Source: an uncultured Acetatifactor sp.
Lineage (GTDB): Bacteria > Bacillota > Clostridia > Lachnospirales > Lachnospiraceae
Length of the DNA stretch: 15,984 nucleotides
NCBI GenBank assembly: GCA_934394815.1
Contig: CAKRRD010000052.1
Coordinates: 1 to 15,984 of the forward strand
Direction: 5' to 3'
The translations under genes and the position numbers were made by a program. Within the stretch, counting starts at the first letter, position 1. Every line of letters begins with the position of its first letter. The notes beneath the pieces are model-generated. The model was not told the DNA's origin, made no database searches, and was given only the letters and a program-made list of their open reading frames with translations. Positions 5,689 through 14,034 of the stretch are shown piece after piece.

Positions 5689-6651
5689 ATGCCTGGAAAA
5701 CAAAAAGGGCAGGTCGTAAACAGACCACATGGGAACAATAAAGTAGCGGAACACTTTCGTAAATATTATCAGTTATGGCTGCTGGCACTTCCCGGAATCG
5801 CACTTACATTGATGTTTGCCTACATCCCCATGTCGGGACTGGTCATCATATTTAAGGATTACAATTTTAAGGACGGAATCTTCGGAAGTCCTTGGGTGGG
5901 ATTGAAAAACTTTGAATTCTTCTTCGCCAACTTCAGTAACGCATGGAGGGCAACGAAGAACACGATTATCCTGAATCTTTTTTATACCGTATTCGGTACG
6001 GTGGCAGCGGTAGGGCTCGCGATTATGTTCAACGAGATTCGTCACAAGAAATTCCTCAAGGTCAGCCAGTCGCTGTCGATCATGCCTTACTTTATTTCAT
6101 GGGTAGTGGCAGGTGGTATTTTAAGAGCACTGCTCAATTACGACGGCGGCGCGATCAATAACTTATTGGTAAGCATTGGCTTCGAACGCCTGGATTTCTA
6201 TAACGATCCGAAGTACTGGAGAGTCATCCTCACCCTGTGCAATATATGGAAATCCGCAGGATACAACGGGATCATCTACTTTTCGACGATCGCAGGCTTC
6301 GACACCTCGCTCTACGAATCGGCGCAGGTAGACGGCGCGAACCTCTGGCAGCGGATCCGTTACATTACAATCCCTCTGCTGAAGCCGACGATTATCATCC
6401 TGTTCCTGCTGTCCATCGGTAAGATTATGAGCGGCGACTTGACCATGATGATGTCTATCACAAATCTGTCTCCGATGCTGTTAGATACGACAGATATCAT
6501 CGATACTTACGTATATCGTTCGGTTATCGGTGTAGGTGACTTTGTAATGGGTTCTGCCGTGGGTCTGTACCAGTCCATCTTCGGCTTTATTCTGGTACTG
6601 TTCTCCAACTGGCTGGTAGGACGCTTTGACAAGGATTATCAATTATTCTAG
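5689..6651 (+). CDS. Lpl-type sugar ABC transporter permease (LplB-like)
   Basis: A 320-residue permease related to LplB/YtcP-group CUT1 proteins of Firmicutes. The frame extends upstream to 5635, but that start lies before the -10 at 5638-5643, whereas AGAGGAGG at 5674-5681 places the ATG at 5689. Six hydrophobic segments are visible (the first at about 29-55, PGIALTLMFAYIPMSGLVI). The EAA loop is E210-S-A, G216, I226, I228, P229, with Ser in place of the first Ala. It starts the operon with the LplC-like permease (10 bases downstream) and the lipoprotein at 7634. Together they should import an oligosaccharide, by context pectin-derived. No ATPase gene accompanies them. Confidence 0.92.
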   Translation: MPGKQKGQVVNRPHGNNKVAEHFRKYYQLWLLALPGIALTLMFAYIPMSGLVIIFKDYNFKDGIFGSPWVGLKNFEFFFANFSNAWRATKNTIILNLFYTVFGTVAAVGLAIMFNEIRHKKFLKVSQSLSIMPYFISWVVAGGILRALLNYDGGAINNLLVSIGFERLDFYNDPKYWRVILTLCNIWKSAGYNGIIYFSTIAGFDTSLYESAQVDGANLWQRIRYITIPLLKPTIIILFLLSIGKIMSGDLTMMMSITNLSPMLLDTTDIIDTYVYRSVIGVGDFVMGSAVGLYQSIFGFILVLFSNWLVGRFDKDYQLF

Positions 6652-6661
6652 GAGGAAGATC

Positions 6662-7564
6662 ATGGAAAAACATAAAAAAATAAAACGTTGTGCCTCCGAC
6701 AGGGTATTGATCACAATATTTTACATACTAGTAGCGATTTTCGCAATTGTATGTCTCTATCCGCTGCTACTCGCGATCGGAACTTCTTTCGCGGATGAAG
6801 CCTCCGTAACGGTCAACGGTTACCGCGTCATCCCGAAAAAGTTCAGCCTCTCAGCGTACCAGATGATCCTCGGATCCATGGGTAAAAACCTGTTGAATGC
6901 CTATACGGTGACCATTGGCGTTACAGTATTCGGTACACTTCTCTCGGTTCTTATATCTGCGGCTTTTGCCTATGTGCTGACCGTGAGAGAGTTCAAGCCT
7001 AAGGGCGCATTGAATATGTTCCTCTACATCCCGATGATCTTTTCCGCAGGACTTCTGCCCTGGTACATCATGTGTACCAAATATTACCATCTGACAGACA
7101 GCTTCCTCGCACTGGTGCTGCCCTGCTGTATGAACGCCTTCAACGTGTTCCTGCTACGCAACTTCTTCAAGTCTATCCCGGAGGAGTTGGCGGAAGCGGC
7201 GAAGATCGACGGAGCGAACTATCTCTGCATCTTCCGAGTGATCTACTTCCCACTGGCAAAGGTAGGTCTCGTGACGGTCGGACTGTTCTATGCACTGAGC
7301 TACTGGAACGACTATTATCTGTCACTGATGTTTATCAATAAACAGAATATGTATCCCTTACAGTACTATCTGTACAATATGCTCTCCAACGTACAGTTCA
7401 TGGCAAATCAGGCGAATGCCTCCCTCGGATATAACATCAATATTCCGTTGGAGACGACCAAGATGGCAACAATCTGTGTGACGGTCGGACCGATTATACT
7501 ACTCTACCCTTTCGCACAGAAATATATCACCAAAGGTGTGATCGTCGGAGCAGTCAAGGGATAA
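6662..7564 (+). CDS. Lpl-type sugar ABC transporter permease (LplC-like)
   Basis: A 300-residue partner permease. The frame is open back to 6626 inside the previous gene, but GGAGG at 6651-6655 marks the ATG at 6662 as the start. The first hydrophobic segment lies at about 16-42, with the YPLLLAIGTSF pattern typical of LplC/YtcP proteins. The EAA loop reads E178-A-A, G184, I194, F196, P197. The C terminus GVIVGAVKG is characteristic of the family. It forms the membrane heterodimer with the LplB-like protein and takes substrate from the binding lipoprotein encoded 69 bases downstream. Confidence 0.92.
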   Translation: MEKHKKIKRCASDRVLITIFYILVAIFAIVCLYPLLLAIGTSFADEASVTVNGYRVIPKKFSLSAYQMILGSMGKNLLNAYTVTIGVTVFGTLLSVLISAAFAYVLTVREFKPKGALNMFLYIPMIFSAGLLPWYIMCTKYYHLTDSFLALVLPCCMNAFNVFLLRNFFKSIPEELAEAAKIDGANYLCIFRVIYFPLAKVGLVTVGLFYALSYWNDYYLSLMFINKQNMYPLQYYLYNMLSNVQFMANQANASLGYNINIPLETTKMATICVTVGPIILLYPFAQKYITKGVIVGAVKG

Positions 7565-7633
7565 CACAGGATTATTAAAAAAGGTTTCTAAAAAATAGCA
7601 ACATAGAGTACAATAAAACACAGGAGGTTACTT

Positions 7634-9181
7634 ATGAAAAGAAACTGGAGTAAAAAAGCACTTTCCCTGCTGATGGCAGGAACCATGATGGCGGGACTGG
7701 CAGGCTGCGGTTCCGATGCAGCACAGAATGACAGCAGCGCCGCGGCATCCACCGCGCAGAGCAGTGCCGCACAGAGCACGGATGCGAGTACTAGCGACAA
7801 CCCGCTGCGTCCCGATACTCTGGATACTATCACGGTTGTATTGTTCGGTGAGGAATCTCCCCGTATGCAGCAGTTAATGGAAGAAAAATATCAGCAGGTA
7901 TTTATTGATGAGATCAACACCAAGGTAGAACTGATGTATCTGCCCTGGACCGAGAACGGCGCAGGTGGCAAGGTTGACCTGATGATCGCTTCCGGACAGG
8001 AATTCGATGCCTGCATCGTAGATCCCACCTGGGCTGCCAGCAGCTACAGCAAGGGTTATTTACAGGATCTGTCCGATGTGATTGACAAATATCTGCCCGA
8101 CTGGCACGAGAATATGGATGCTACTGCATTCGACGCTTACCGTTATGACGGCGGCGTTTATGCAATCCCTATCGGTAACAAGCCGACCGCCGGTGTATAC
8201 AATACCGTATGTGTAAGACAGGATATCATGGATGCCATCGGCATGGACAATATCGCAACGTTAGACGACCTTACCACATATGCTGAAAAAGCAAAAGAGC
8301 AGTACGGCTTATATGCGACCTACGAGCTGGCAGATGCAGCTTACATCATCCGAGGTACCAGCGACCGCAATCTGATTACTGTAGACAAGAGCAATCTGTG
8401 GATCGACCAGGATACCAAGGAATTCGCGAGCCTCGTGGATTCTCCGGAGTTTGAGGCAGCTGTAAAGCTGTACAATAACTGGTACAACGAGGGACTGATC
8501 CCAAAGGATATTCTGACCAACACCGTAACCCTGCCTTTCCAGGCGAACATGAGCTCTCTGATGCGAGGAACCTGCGGCACTACCCTGATCGAGAACGAGC
8601 CGGGTCTCCAGACGGTAGTACCCGAAGGCAAGACTGCTGAGTACTATATCAGTCCCGAGAAATCGATCTACAAAAATACTTACGAGAACACAGCATTCCA
8701 GGTACCCGTTACCTCCGACAAGGCTGACCGTGTAGCGATGTTCGTGAACCTGTTACAGAAGAACACCGAGCTGGCAAACCTGTTTGCATATGGCATAGAG
8801 GGAACCGACTACGAGCTGATCGATGGTAAAGTATCCAAGATCAATAACGATGAGCTGTTCTATGAGTGGATGATCTACAACGTAAATATTTCCACCCCGA
8901 CTACTGCTTATACCGATGAGTTTATGGAAGTATATAAGAACTGGGATAACGGCGCAAAGCCTTCCGCAACCTTCGGCTTCAATATTGATTACTCCAATAT
9001 CAAGACCGAGAAGGCACAGATCGACAGCGTATGGGATGAGCTTGCAAAGCCCATGCTGGCAGGTCTGAAGGACTATGACTCCAATATTGACGAACTGAGA
9101 TCTGCACTGAAGGCAGCAGGCTGGGATACCTATGTAGCAGAGATCCAGAAGCAGTACGACGAATTCCTGGCTAATAAATAA
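7634..9181 (+). CDS. Large sugar-binding lipoprotein of the Lpl-type importer
   Basis: A 515-residue extracellular solute-binding protein. It has a lipoprotein signal: basic MKRNWSKK, a hydrophobic stretch, and lipobox L22-A-G-C25. After the Cys comes a Ser/Ala/Asp-rich flexible linker (about 26-60), then the mature fold beginning near TITVVLFGEESPRM. The length (over 500) fits the LplA/YtcQ group that works with LplB/LplC permeases, longer than ordinary CUT1 binding proteins. AGGAGG at 7622-7627 is the ribosome binding site. It is the last gene of the transporter operon, closed by a strong terminator at 9193. By context it likely binds pectin oligosaccharides; the ligand cannot be read from sequence. 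Confidence 0.92.
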   Translation: MKRNWSKKALSLLMAGTMMAGLAGCGSDAAQNDSSAAASTAQSSAAQSTDASTSDNPLRPDTLDTITVVLFGEESPRMQQLMEEKYQQVFIDEINTKVELMYLPWTENGAGGKVDLMIASGQEFDACIVDPTWAASSYSKGYLQDLSDVIDKYLPDWHENMDATAFDAYRYDGGVYAIPIGNKPTAGVYNTVCVRQDIMDAIGMDNIATLDDLTTYAEKAKEQYGLYATYELADAAYIIRGTSDRNLITVDKSNLWIDQDTKEFASLVDSPEFEAAVKLYNNWYNEGLIPKDILTNTVTLPFQANMSSLMRGTCGTTLIENEPGLQTVVPEGKTAEYYISPEKSIYKNTYENTAFQVPVTSDKADRVAMFVNLLQKNTELANLFAYGIEGTDYELIDGKVSKINNDELFYEWMIYNVNISTPTTAYTDEFMEVYKNWDNGAKPSATFGFNIDYSNIKTEKAQIDSVWDELAKPMLAGLKDYDSNIDELRSALKAAGWDTYVAEIQKQYDEFLANK

Positions 9182-9192
9182 ATGGTTTTCGG

Positions 9193-9224
9193 GCTGCCTG
9201 TTCTTGCAACAGGCAGCTTTTTTT
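9193..9224 (+). terminator. Strong Rho-independent terminator after the binding-protein gene
   Basis: GCTGCCTGTT (9193-9202) pairs perfectly with AACAGGCAGC (9208-9217) around a 5-base loop, and seven Ts follow directly. It lies 11 bases after the stop of the binding lipoprotein and should end most transcripts. The next genes therefore need readthrough or their own promoter; a TATAAT at 9243-9248 is a possible -10 but lacks a clear -35. Confidence 0.92.
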
Positions 9225-9278
9225 CTTAAAATAGAGAATGATTATAATAGATAATAAAGATTATGAGGAGATTTCGGG

Positions 9279-10640
9279 ATGGACAATAAATGGCAGAACG
9301 CAGTCCGGAGCATGGAACTGCGGATGGAAAGCCTACGGTTAAATATGCACGGTTATCAGATCCTTTATCGGGGGGAGTTGATCGGCGAACATTACTGGGA
9401 GCCTTTTCATAGGGACAGCCTGCACCGGATGTATTCGATTACGAAGAGCTTCACCTCGCTGGCGACGGGACTGCTGGCAGCGGAGGGCAAGCTTGGCCTA
9501 AACGATCGGATCTGTACGTATTTTCCGGAAAAGTTGTCGGAGGGTGGCGCACATCCATGGTGCGAAGAAATGACGATCCGGGATTTACTTACGATGCGTA
9601 CCTGTTATGAATCCACGACCTTTAAACGCTATGACGGTGACTGGGTGGAGTCCTTTTTCCGGGTGACACCGGATCATGTGCCGGGAACGGTGTTCAATTA
9701 TGACACATCGGCGTCCCATGTGCTGGCGGCGCTGGTGGAGAAGCTGACAGGTATGGATATGCTGGACTATCTGCGGGAAAAGGTGCTTCGCAGGGTCGGA
9801 TTCTCCGAGGAAGCCTATATTCTCAAGGATCCCTATGGTGTTAGCCAGGGCGGCAGCGGTCTTGTGAGCAAGCTGGGTGACCTTGCGGGGATCGCCATGT
9901 TATGCTGCCGCGGCGGTGTTTTGGATGGTGAGCAGCTGATCCCGGCGGATTTTCTGCGGGAAGCGACCGCTTGTCAGGTACCGACGAATCTCCAGCCGAC
10001 GTTTGACGAGCAGCTGGGTTACGGTTATATGATGTGGAAGACCCGCTATGACGGTTTTGTATTCTATGGAATGGGCGGTCAACTGGCGCTCTGTTTCCCC
10101 GAACGGGATCTTGTATTCCTTACGATGGCGGATACGATCGGAAATCCGGCGGGTTTGCAGATGATCTATGACTGCTTTTATGATACGGTATATCCTACTG
10201 TGACAGGAGTGTCGGAATATACAAAAACAACGAAGCTGTCTGCTGGAGAGGCGCGGTGCGGCGTAGAACGCTGGCACTTTTACGGAACGCAGGATAAAGA
10301 GGGAGCAACCTGCGATTCCCGGGGCTGGGAGACGGCTGTCTTTGACTGGGATAAACGGATCCTGACACTCGCGTCAGCAGAAAAAATCTACGAATGGCAT
10401 TACGGTGACGGCACATGGGAGTACCAGAAGTTCCCGGAGACAGGTTATACCTGTGCGTGTCGTGGACAGTGGACATTGGGACATTTTGTATTCCACAGCT
10501 TTCTCATTGATGAGGAGGAAGGGCACGTCGCAATGGATTTTGCATGGAAAGGCGACCGGATGAGTGTCAGGCTGGCAAGCACTTCGGAACCGCCGTTTGC
10601 AAAATTAAAAGGCTTCTGGGCGGCGGAGCGGATAGAATAA
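9279..10640 (+). CDS. Beta-lactamase-fold serine hydrolase (class C / family VIII esterase-like)
   Basis: A 453-residue protein of the beta-lactamase family (PF00144 type). The nucleophile motif SxxK is S53-I-T-K56, in the usual context RMYSITKSFTSLATGLL. The second motif, normally YxN, reads Y141-D-T. A GMGGQ segment around 264-268 takes the place of the H/K-x-G box. No signal peptide is visible, so it is probably cytoplasmic and more likely an esterase or peptidase than an antibiotic-resistance enzyme. The last third (after about 300) looks like an extra beta-rich domain. GAGGAG at 9265-9270 precedes the ATG. Placed between a pectin-oligosaccharide importer and its likely regulator, it may remove acyl groups from imported sugars, an inference from context only. 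Confidence 0.8.
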   Translation: MDNKWQNAVRSMELRMESLRLNMHGYQILYRGELIGEHYWEPFHRDSLHRMYSITKSFTSLATGLLAAEGKLGLNDRICTYFPEKLSEGGAHPWCEEMTIRDLLTMRTCYESTTFKRYDGDWVESFFRVTPDHVPGTVFNYDTSASHVLAALVEKLTGMDMLDYLREKVLRRVGFSEEAYILKDPYGVSQGGSGLVSKLGDLAGIAMLCCRGGVLDGEQLIPADFLREATACQVPTNLQPTFDEQLGYGYMMWKTRYDGFVFYGMGGQLALCFPERDLVFLTMADTIGNPAGLQMIYDCFYDTVYPTVTGVSEYTKTTKLSAGEARCGVERWHFYGTQDKEGATCDSRGWETAVFDWDKRILTLASAEKIYEWHYGDGTWEYQKFPETGYTCACRGQWTLGHFVFHSFLIDEEEGHVAMDFAWKGDRMSVRLASTSEPPFAKLKGFWAAERIE

Positions 10641-10677
10641 GTGTAACAAAAGATTCAGATGGAGAGTAAGAGTTCGG

Positions 10678-12951
10678 ATGAAGATATTACAGAAATACAG
10701 AGGAAAGATCATTCTGAGGAGAATATTTGCGGTAAGCTTCGGACTGGCGGCAGTCTGCATTCTTCTGGCGTGTACCCTTGGTTTCGGCTGGTTTCGTGTG
10801 TCGCAGATTCAGCGACAGGAAAGCGACTATGAGAGCCGGATGGATACCTATGCACTGGTATTGCAAAACTATGGAAAATCCATGGAGAATGTGGTAACAG
10901 TGCTCGAAAATGACGTCTATATTCGCAAGCTGATCAACCGGAATACCTTTGCATGGGACAACACCACGGGGATCGCGGCGCAGGAGGTCACGAATCTTGT
11001 TTCTGTGAATCCGATGATTCATTCCGCCTATGTCTGGCTCGAGGACGATTATCTGATCAAAAGCACAAATCCCTCCTATCCCATCGACCAGAACGGTGAT
11101 GCGCGGATGTTGGATATTTTCCGGGTGAGCAAGTTTCACGAAAGTGCGATCATTCCCTGTCTGGATATCTACGGAAAGAGCCAGAATCTGCTCTGCCTGA
11201 CCAGCGGATCGGTGGATCCCGCCACTGGGGGCAAACACAGCGGCATCCAGGTCAATATGGATCTCGATAAGATCATGACCTCAACATTACCGAAATCGAC
11301 TGAGGCGGAGCAGTTTCTGCTCATCGACCGTGAGGGAAATGTTCTCTATACGCAGGGTATGGAAGAGGTGTATTCGATCGGCGAGAAGATAGAAGATGTT
11401 TTATGGAAGGACAGAGATCTGACGACGGCGACGGCGGAGATCGTTCGATTCCCACGGGGTAGAGTTGTATCAGTGACGGCGGAAATCGACGACGGATTTA
11501 TTCTGGTCTGGCTGATTCCCTACAGCCTGTTCGCAGGACCAGTGCTCCGGGTAGGCACGCTGTTCCTGGGAATCGGCTTATTGGTGGGCATTATCGTATT
11601 GCTACTGGCAATCATTATGTCCAATCGTGTATACAACCCGATCGGCGAGATGGTGCGGACTGCCAGCGAGGAGGGACTGCCCTCTGAGGCAATGGCGAGA
11701 CAGTTGGAAAATACGGAGTTGTACAGCATCGCCCAGACCTATCAGACGATGGTGCAGAGACTGAACCATATCAACCTGCGCAAAGAGCAGGAGGATCTTG
11801 CTGCGTATCTGATCAGCAGAGAGAAAACCGCAAAATTGCCGGAGTGGGTGGAAGAGACTTACGCCAAGCTGGGTGTCCAGATTCGTGTCGTGGTCATGCG
11901 CCTCAGTGATATCCAGGATCTCCACAGCAATAACACGGAAGAAGCGATCGCTTTTGAGATGGAGACGATCAAGACGATCGTCGAGCAGACGCTCCGTGAG
12001 TTGGGCAACGTCCTCGTTTTGCCGGTAGACCGTGAGTTTATCGCGGCGATTTTGTTCAGTGAGGAGAGCGTAACGGAGGAACGTGTGACGGTGGCGGCGC
12101 AGCATATCCTTGAAGTCACCGGAGAGCTGATCCATATCGGCATGGATGTGGGGATCAGCGGAGAAAAAGGCGAAACAGAGGGCTTTGCGGAGTTAAATCT
12201 CATGTATCAGATGGCGCGGGCGGCGACGGCATACCGTTTTATCTATGGCATGGGTGCAGTAGTCACGGAAGGAGAGATGGCGCAGAGGGCGTTAAATGGA
12301 GAACAGGCACCGTCATCAGAAGAATTGATACAGAGACTCCGGCAGAGTGACCGGGAAGGCTTTTCGGCGGAGTACCGTAGGATTATTGGGGAGCTTAAAA
12401 AGCTGTCGATCCAGAAAGCGCAGGATGCATTGATGGAGATCGCTGGTCAGATGCAGACCTACCGGAATTCGCTGCAATATCGTTTTGAACCATTGACGAA
12501 GAAGGATTACGAGGTGCTGGCGGGACAACTGGCATCCTATGAATATATGAACGATGTGGAGGAATGGTTTTTCCGGATGGCAGAAGAAATCTGGCTGATC
12601 CTCGAGCGGAATCGGCAGACGGGCAGAGAGGACGTTGTGGAGAAGGCAATAGCGTATTTGCAGAGCAATTACGGTAATCCGAATATCAGCGCCCAGTATT
12701 TGGCGGACAAATACCATATTACACCGTCCTATTTCAGCCGCCTCTTCCATGAAAAATGCGGCTGCACCTTCCCTGACTATTTGGCGGCGCTCCGCATCGA
12801 GCGGTCGAGAGAACTACTCCTAGAGCGGGAGAACCTCAGCATACAGGAGATCTGTGAGCTTGTTGGCTACAGCAATGCATCCTATTTTACAACCAGCTTT
12901 AAGAAAAAATACGGCATGACACCGGGGCAGTTCCGCCGGAGCCAGCATTAA
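10678..12951 (+). CDS. Membrane-anchored AraC-family transcriptional regulator with extracellular sensor
   Basis: A 757-residue one-component sensor-regulator. Order: a cytoplasmic basic start, TM1 at about 16-40, an external region of about 240 residues (likely a Cache-type sensor), TM2 at about 295-318, a short HAMP-like stretch (SNRVYNPIGEMVRTAS), a middle cytoplasmic region, and a C-terminal AraC DNA-binding domain (about 650-755). The DNA-binding part has both helix-turn-helices: ISAQYLADKYHITPSYFSRL, and the signature near the end with GYSNASYFTTSFKKKYGMTP. Proteins of this kind commonly sit next to Lpl-type importers in Firmicutes and control them. It probably activates the transporter operon and the pectinesterase. 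The ribosome binding site is weak (GGAGAG at 10661-10666, 11 bases upstream). Confidence 0.88.
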   Translation: MKILQKYRGKIILRRIFAVSFGLAAVCILLACTLGFGWFRVSQIQRQESDYESRMDTYALVLQNYGKSMENVVTVLENDVYIRKLINRNTFAWDNTTGIAAQEVTNLVSVNPMIHSAYVWLEDDYLIKSTNPSYPIDQNGDARMLDIFRVSKFHESAIIPCLDIYGKSQNLLCLTSGSVDPATGGKHSGIQVNMDLDKIMTSTLPKSTEAEQFLLIDREGNVLYTQGMEEVYSIGEKIEDVLWKDRDLTTATAEIVRFPRGRVVSVTAEIDDGFILVWLIPYSLFAGPVLRVGTLFLGIGLLVGIIVLLLAIIMSNRVYNPIGEMVRTASEEGLPSEAMARQLENTELYSIAQTYQTMVQRLNHINLRKEQEDLAAYLISREKTAKLPEWVEETYAKLGVQIRVVVMRLSDIQDLHSNNTEEAIAFEMETIKTIVEQTLRELGNVLVLPVDREFIAAILFSEESVTEERVTVAAQHILEVTGELIHIGMDVGISGEKGETEGFAELNLMYQMARAATAYRFIYGMGAVVTEGEMAQRALNGEQAPSSEELIQRLRQSDREGFSAEYRRIIGELKKLSIQKAQDALMEIAGQMQTYRNSLQYRFEPLTKKDYEVLAGQLASYEYMNDVEEWFFRMAEEIWLILERNRQTGREDVVEKAIAYLQSNYGNPNISAQYLADKYHITPSYFSRLFHEKCGCTFPDYLAALRIERSRELLLERENLSIQEICELVGYSNASYFTTSFKKKYGMTPGQFRRSQH

Positions 12952-12994
12952 ACCTTAGCGAATGATGCTATTAAGTGGATGAGAGGAAAAAGAC

Positions 12995-14014
12995 ATGATG
13001 AAATTATATGATATCACGGAGAAACCGTTAAAAATCTACGGTCTCGCTGTAGCAGACAGTGAGAAAAGACAGTTTTTCAAGCTGCCTGAAGAGGCACTGG
13101 AGCGCTTCCCACAGTACAGCTACCTCGGAAGAAGAGCTGTCGGCGGCAGAGTCCGCTTTCAGACGGATGCAAAGAAATTATATGTAAAAATGACTCTTGC
13201 GGGTACGAAAGAGGATATCAATATTCCGCTGTCCGGCTCGGCGGGCGCAGATATTTATCTCGGAAAGGGCATAGAGGCGACATATCTCGGTTACATCGCG
13301 CCAAAGATCCATACCGAGGGTGAGATTACAGTGGAGAAGACTTTTGACCTCTCGGGAGAGGCGGTACTCGTAACGATCAATCTGCCGAGAAACGATCATC
13401 TCCTCGGGATGCAGATCGGCATCGAGGAGAGCACGAAGCTATGGGAAGCACCCGAGTATACCGTGGAAAAGCCGATCGTATTTTACGGTTCCTCGATTAC
13501 AGAGGGCGGATGCGCACCCCGACCCGGAAATGCTTACACCAGTATCGTCAGCAGATGGCTGGATGCGGACTACCGTAACATGGGTTTTTCCGGCAGCGCA
13601 CGGGGCGAAGAGGATTTCGCGGAATATCTTGCGGGATTTCCCGAGATGAGTTTCTTTGTCATGGATTATGACCACAATTCGCCGAGTCCGGAGCATCTGG
13701 CGGAGACCCATGCACCGTTTTTTGAAATCATCCGAAAAGCGCATCCTGACGTTCCGGTGCTCTTCCTCAGCCGTCCCGATACCGATGCGGAGCCAGAGGA
13801 CAGCATCCGCCGTAGAGATGTCGTCCGCGCTACCTACGAGGCGGCGAAACGCAGAGGCGATGAGAATGTGTGGTTTGTCGATGGACATGAGCTCTTCGGC
13901 AAGATCGGACGCCCTGAATGCACCGTCGACGGCTGCCACCCGAATACTCTAGGTTTCCTACGCATGGCGGAGCGGATTTACCCGGTTATGCAGGAAATGC
14001 TGAAAAATGTCTGA
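12995..14014 (+). CDS. SGNH/GDSL-family esterase with N-terminal GxDLY-type domain
   Basis: A 339-residue two-domain hydrolase. The N-terminal beta domain (about 1-150) includes a GADIYLG segment (84-90) resembling the GxDLY family; the C-terminal SGNH domain starts at KPIVFYGSSITEGG. Catalytic blocks: Ser167 in G165-S-S-I, Gly200 in GFSGSARG, Asn228 in DYDHN, and D312-x-x-H315 in VDGCHPN. All four SGNH residues are present, although block III is DYDHN rather than the usual GxND. Such proteins are often carbohydrate acetylesterases. No signal peptide is seen, so it may deacetylate imported pectic oligosaccharides. A second ATG follows immediately (12998); AGAGGA at 12981-12986 serves either. 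No clear terminator lies in the 20 bases before the convergent ATPase gene. Confidence 0.87.
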   Translation: MMKLYDITEKPLKIYGLAVADSEKRQFFKLPEEALERFPQYSYLGRRAVGGRVRFQTDAKKLYVKMTLAGTKEDINIPLSGSAGADIYLGKGIEATYLGYIAPKIHTEGEITVEKTFDLSGEAVLVTINLPRNDHLLGMQIGIEESTKLWEAPEYTVEKPIVFYGSSITEGGCAPRPGNAYTSIVSRWLDADYRNMGFSGSARGEEDFAEYLAGFPEMSFFVMDYDHNSPSPEHLAETHAPFFEIIRKAHPDVPVLFLSRPDTDAEPEDSIRRRDVVRATYEAAKRRGDENVWFVDGHELFGKIGRPECTVDGCHPNTLGFLRMAERIYPVMQEMLKNV

Positions 14015-14034
14015 TCTATTTTTGAAAAATATAT

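Noticed and set aside
14015..14034. Terminator between the SGNH and ATPase genes (ATTTTTGAAAAAT).
   Set aside because: The dyad is tiny, without a stable GC stem or usable loop.
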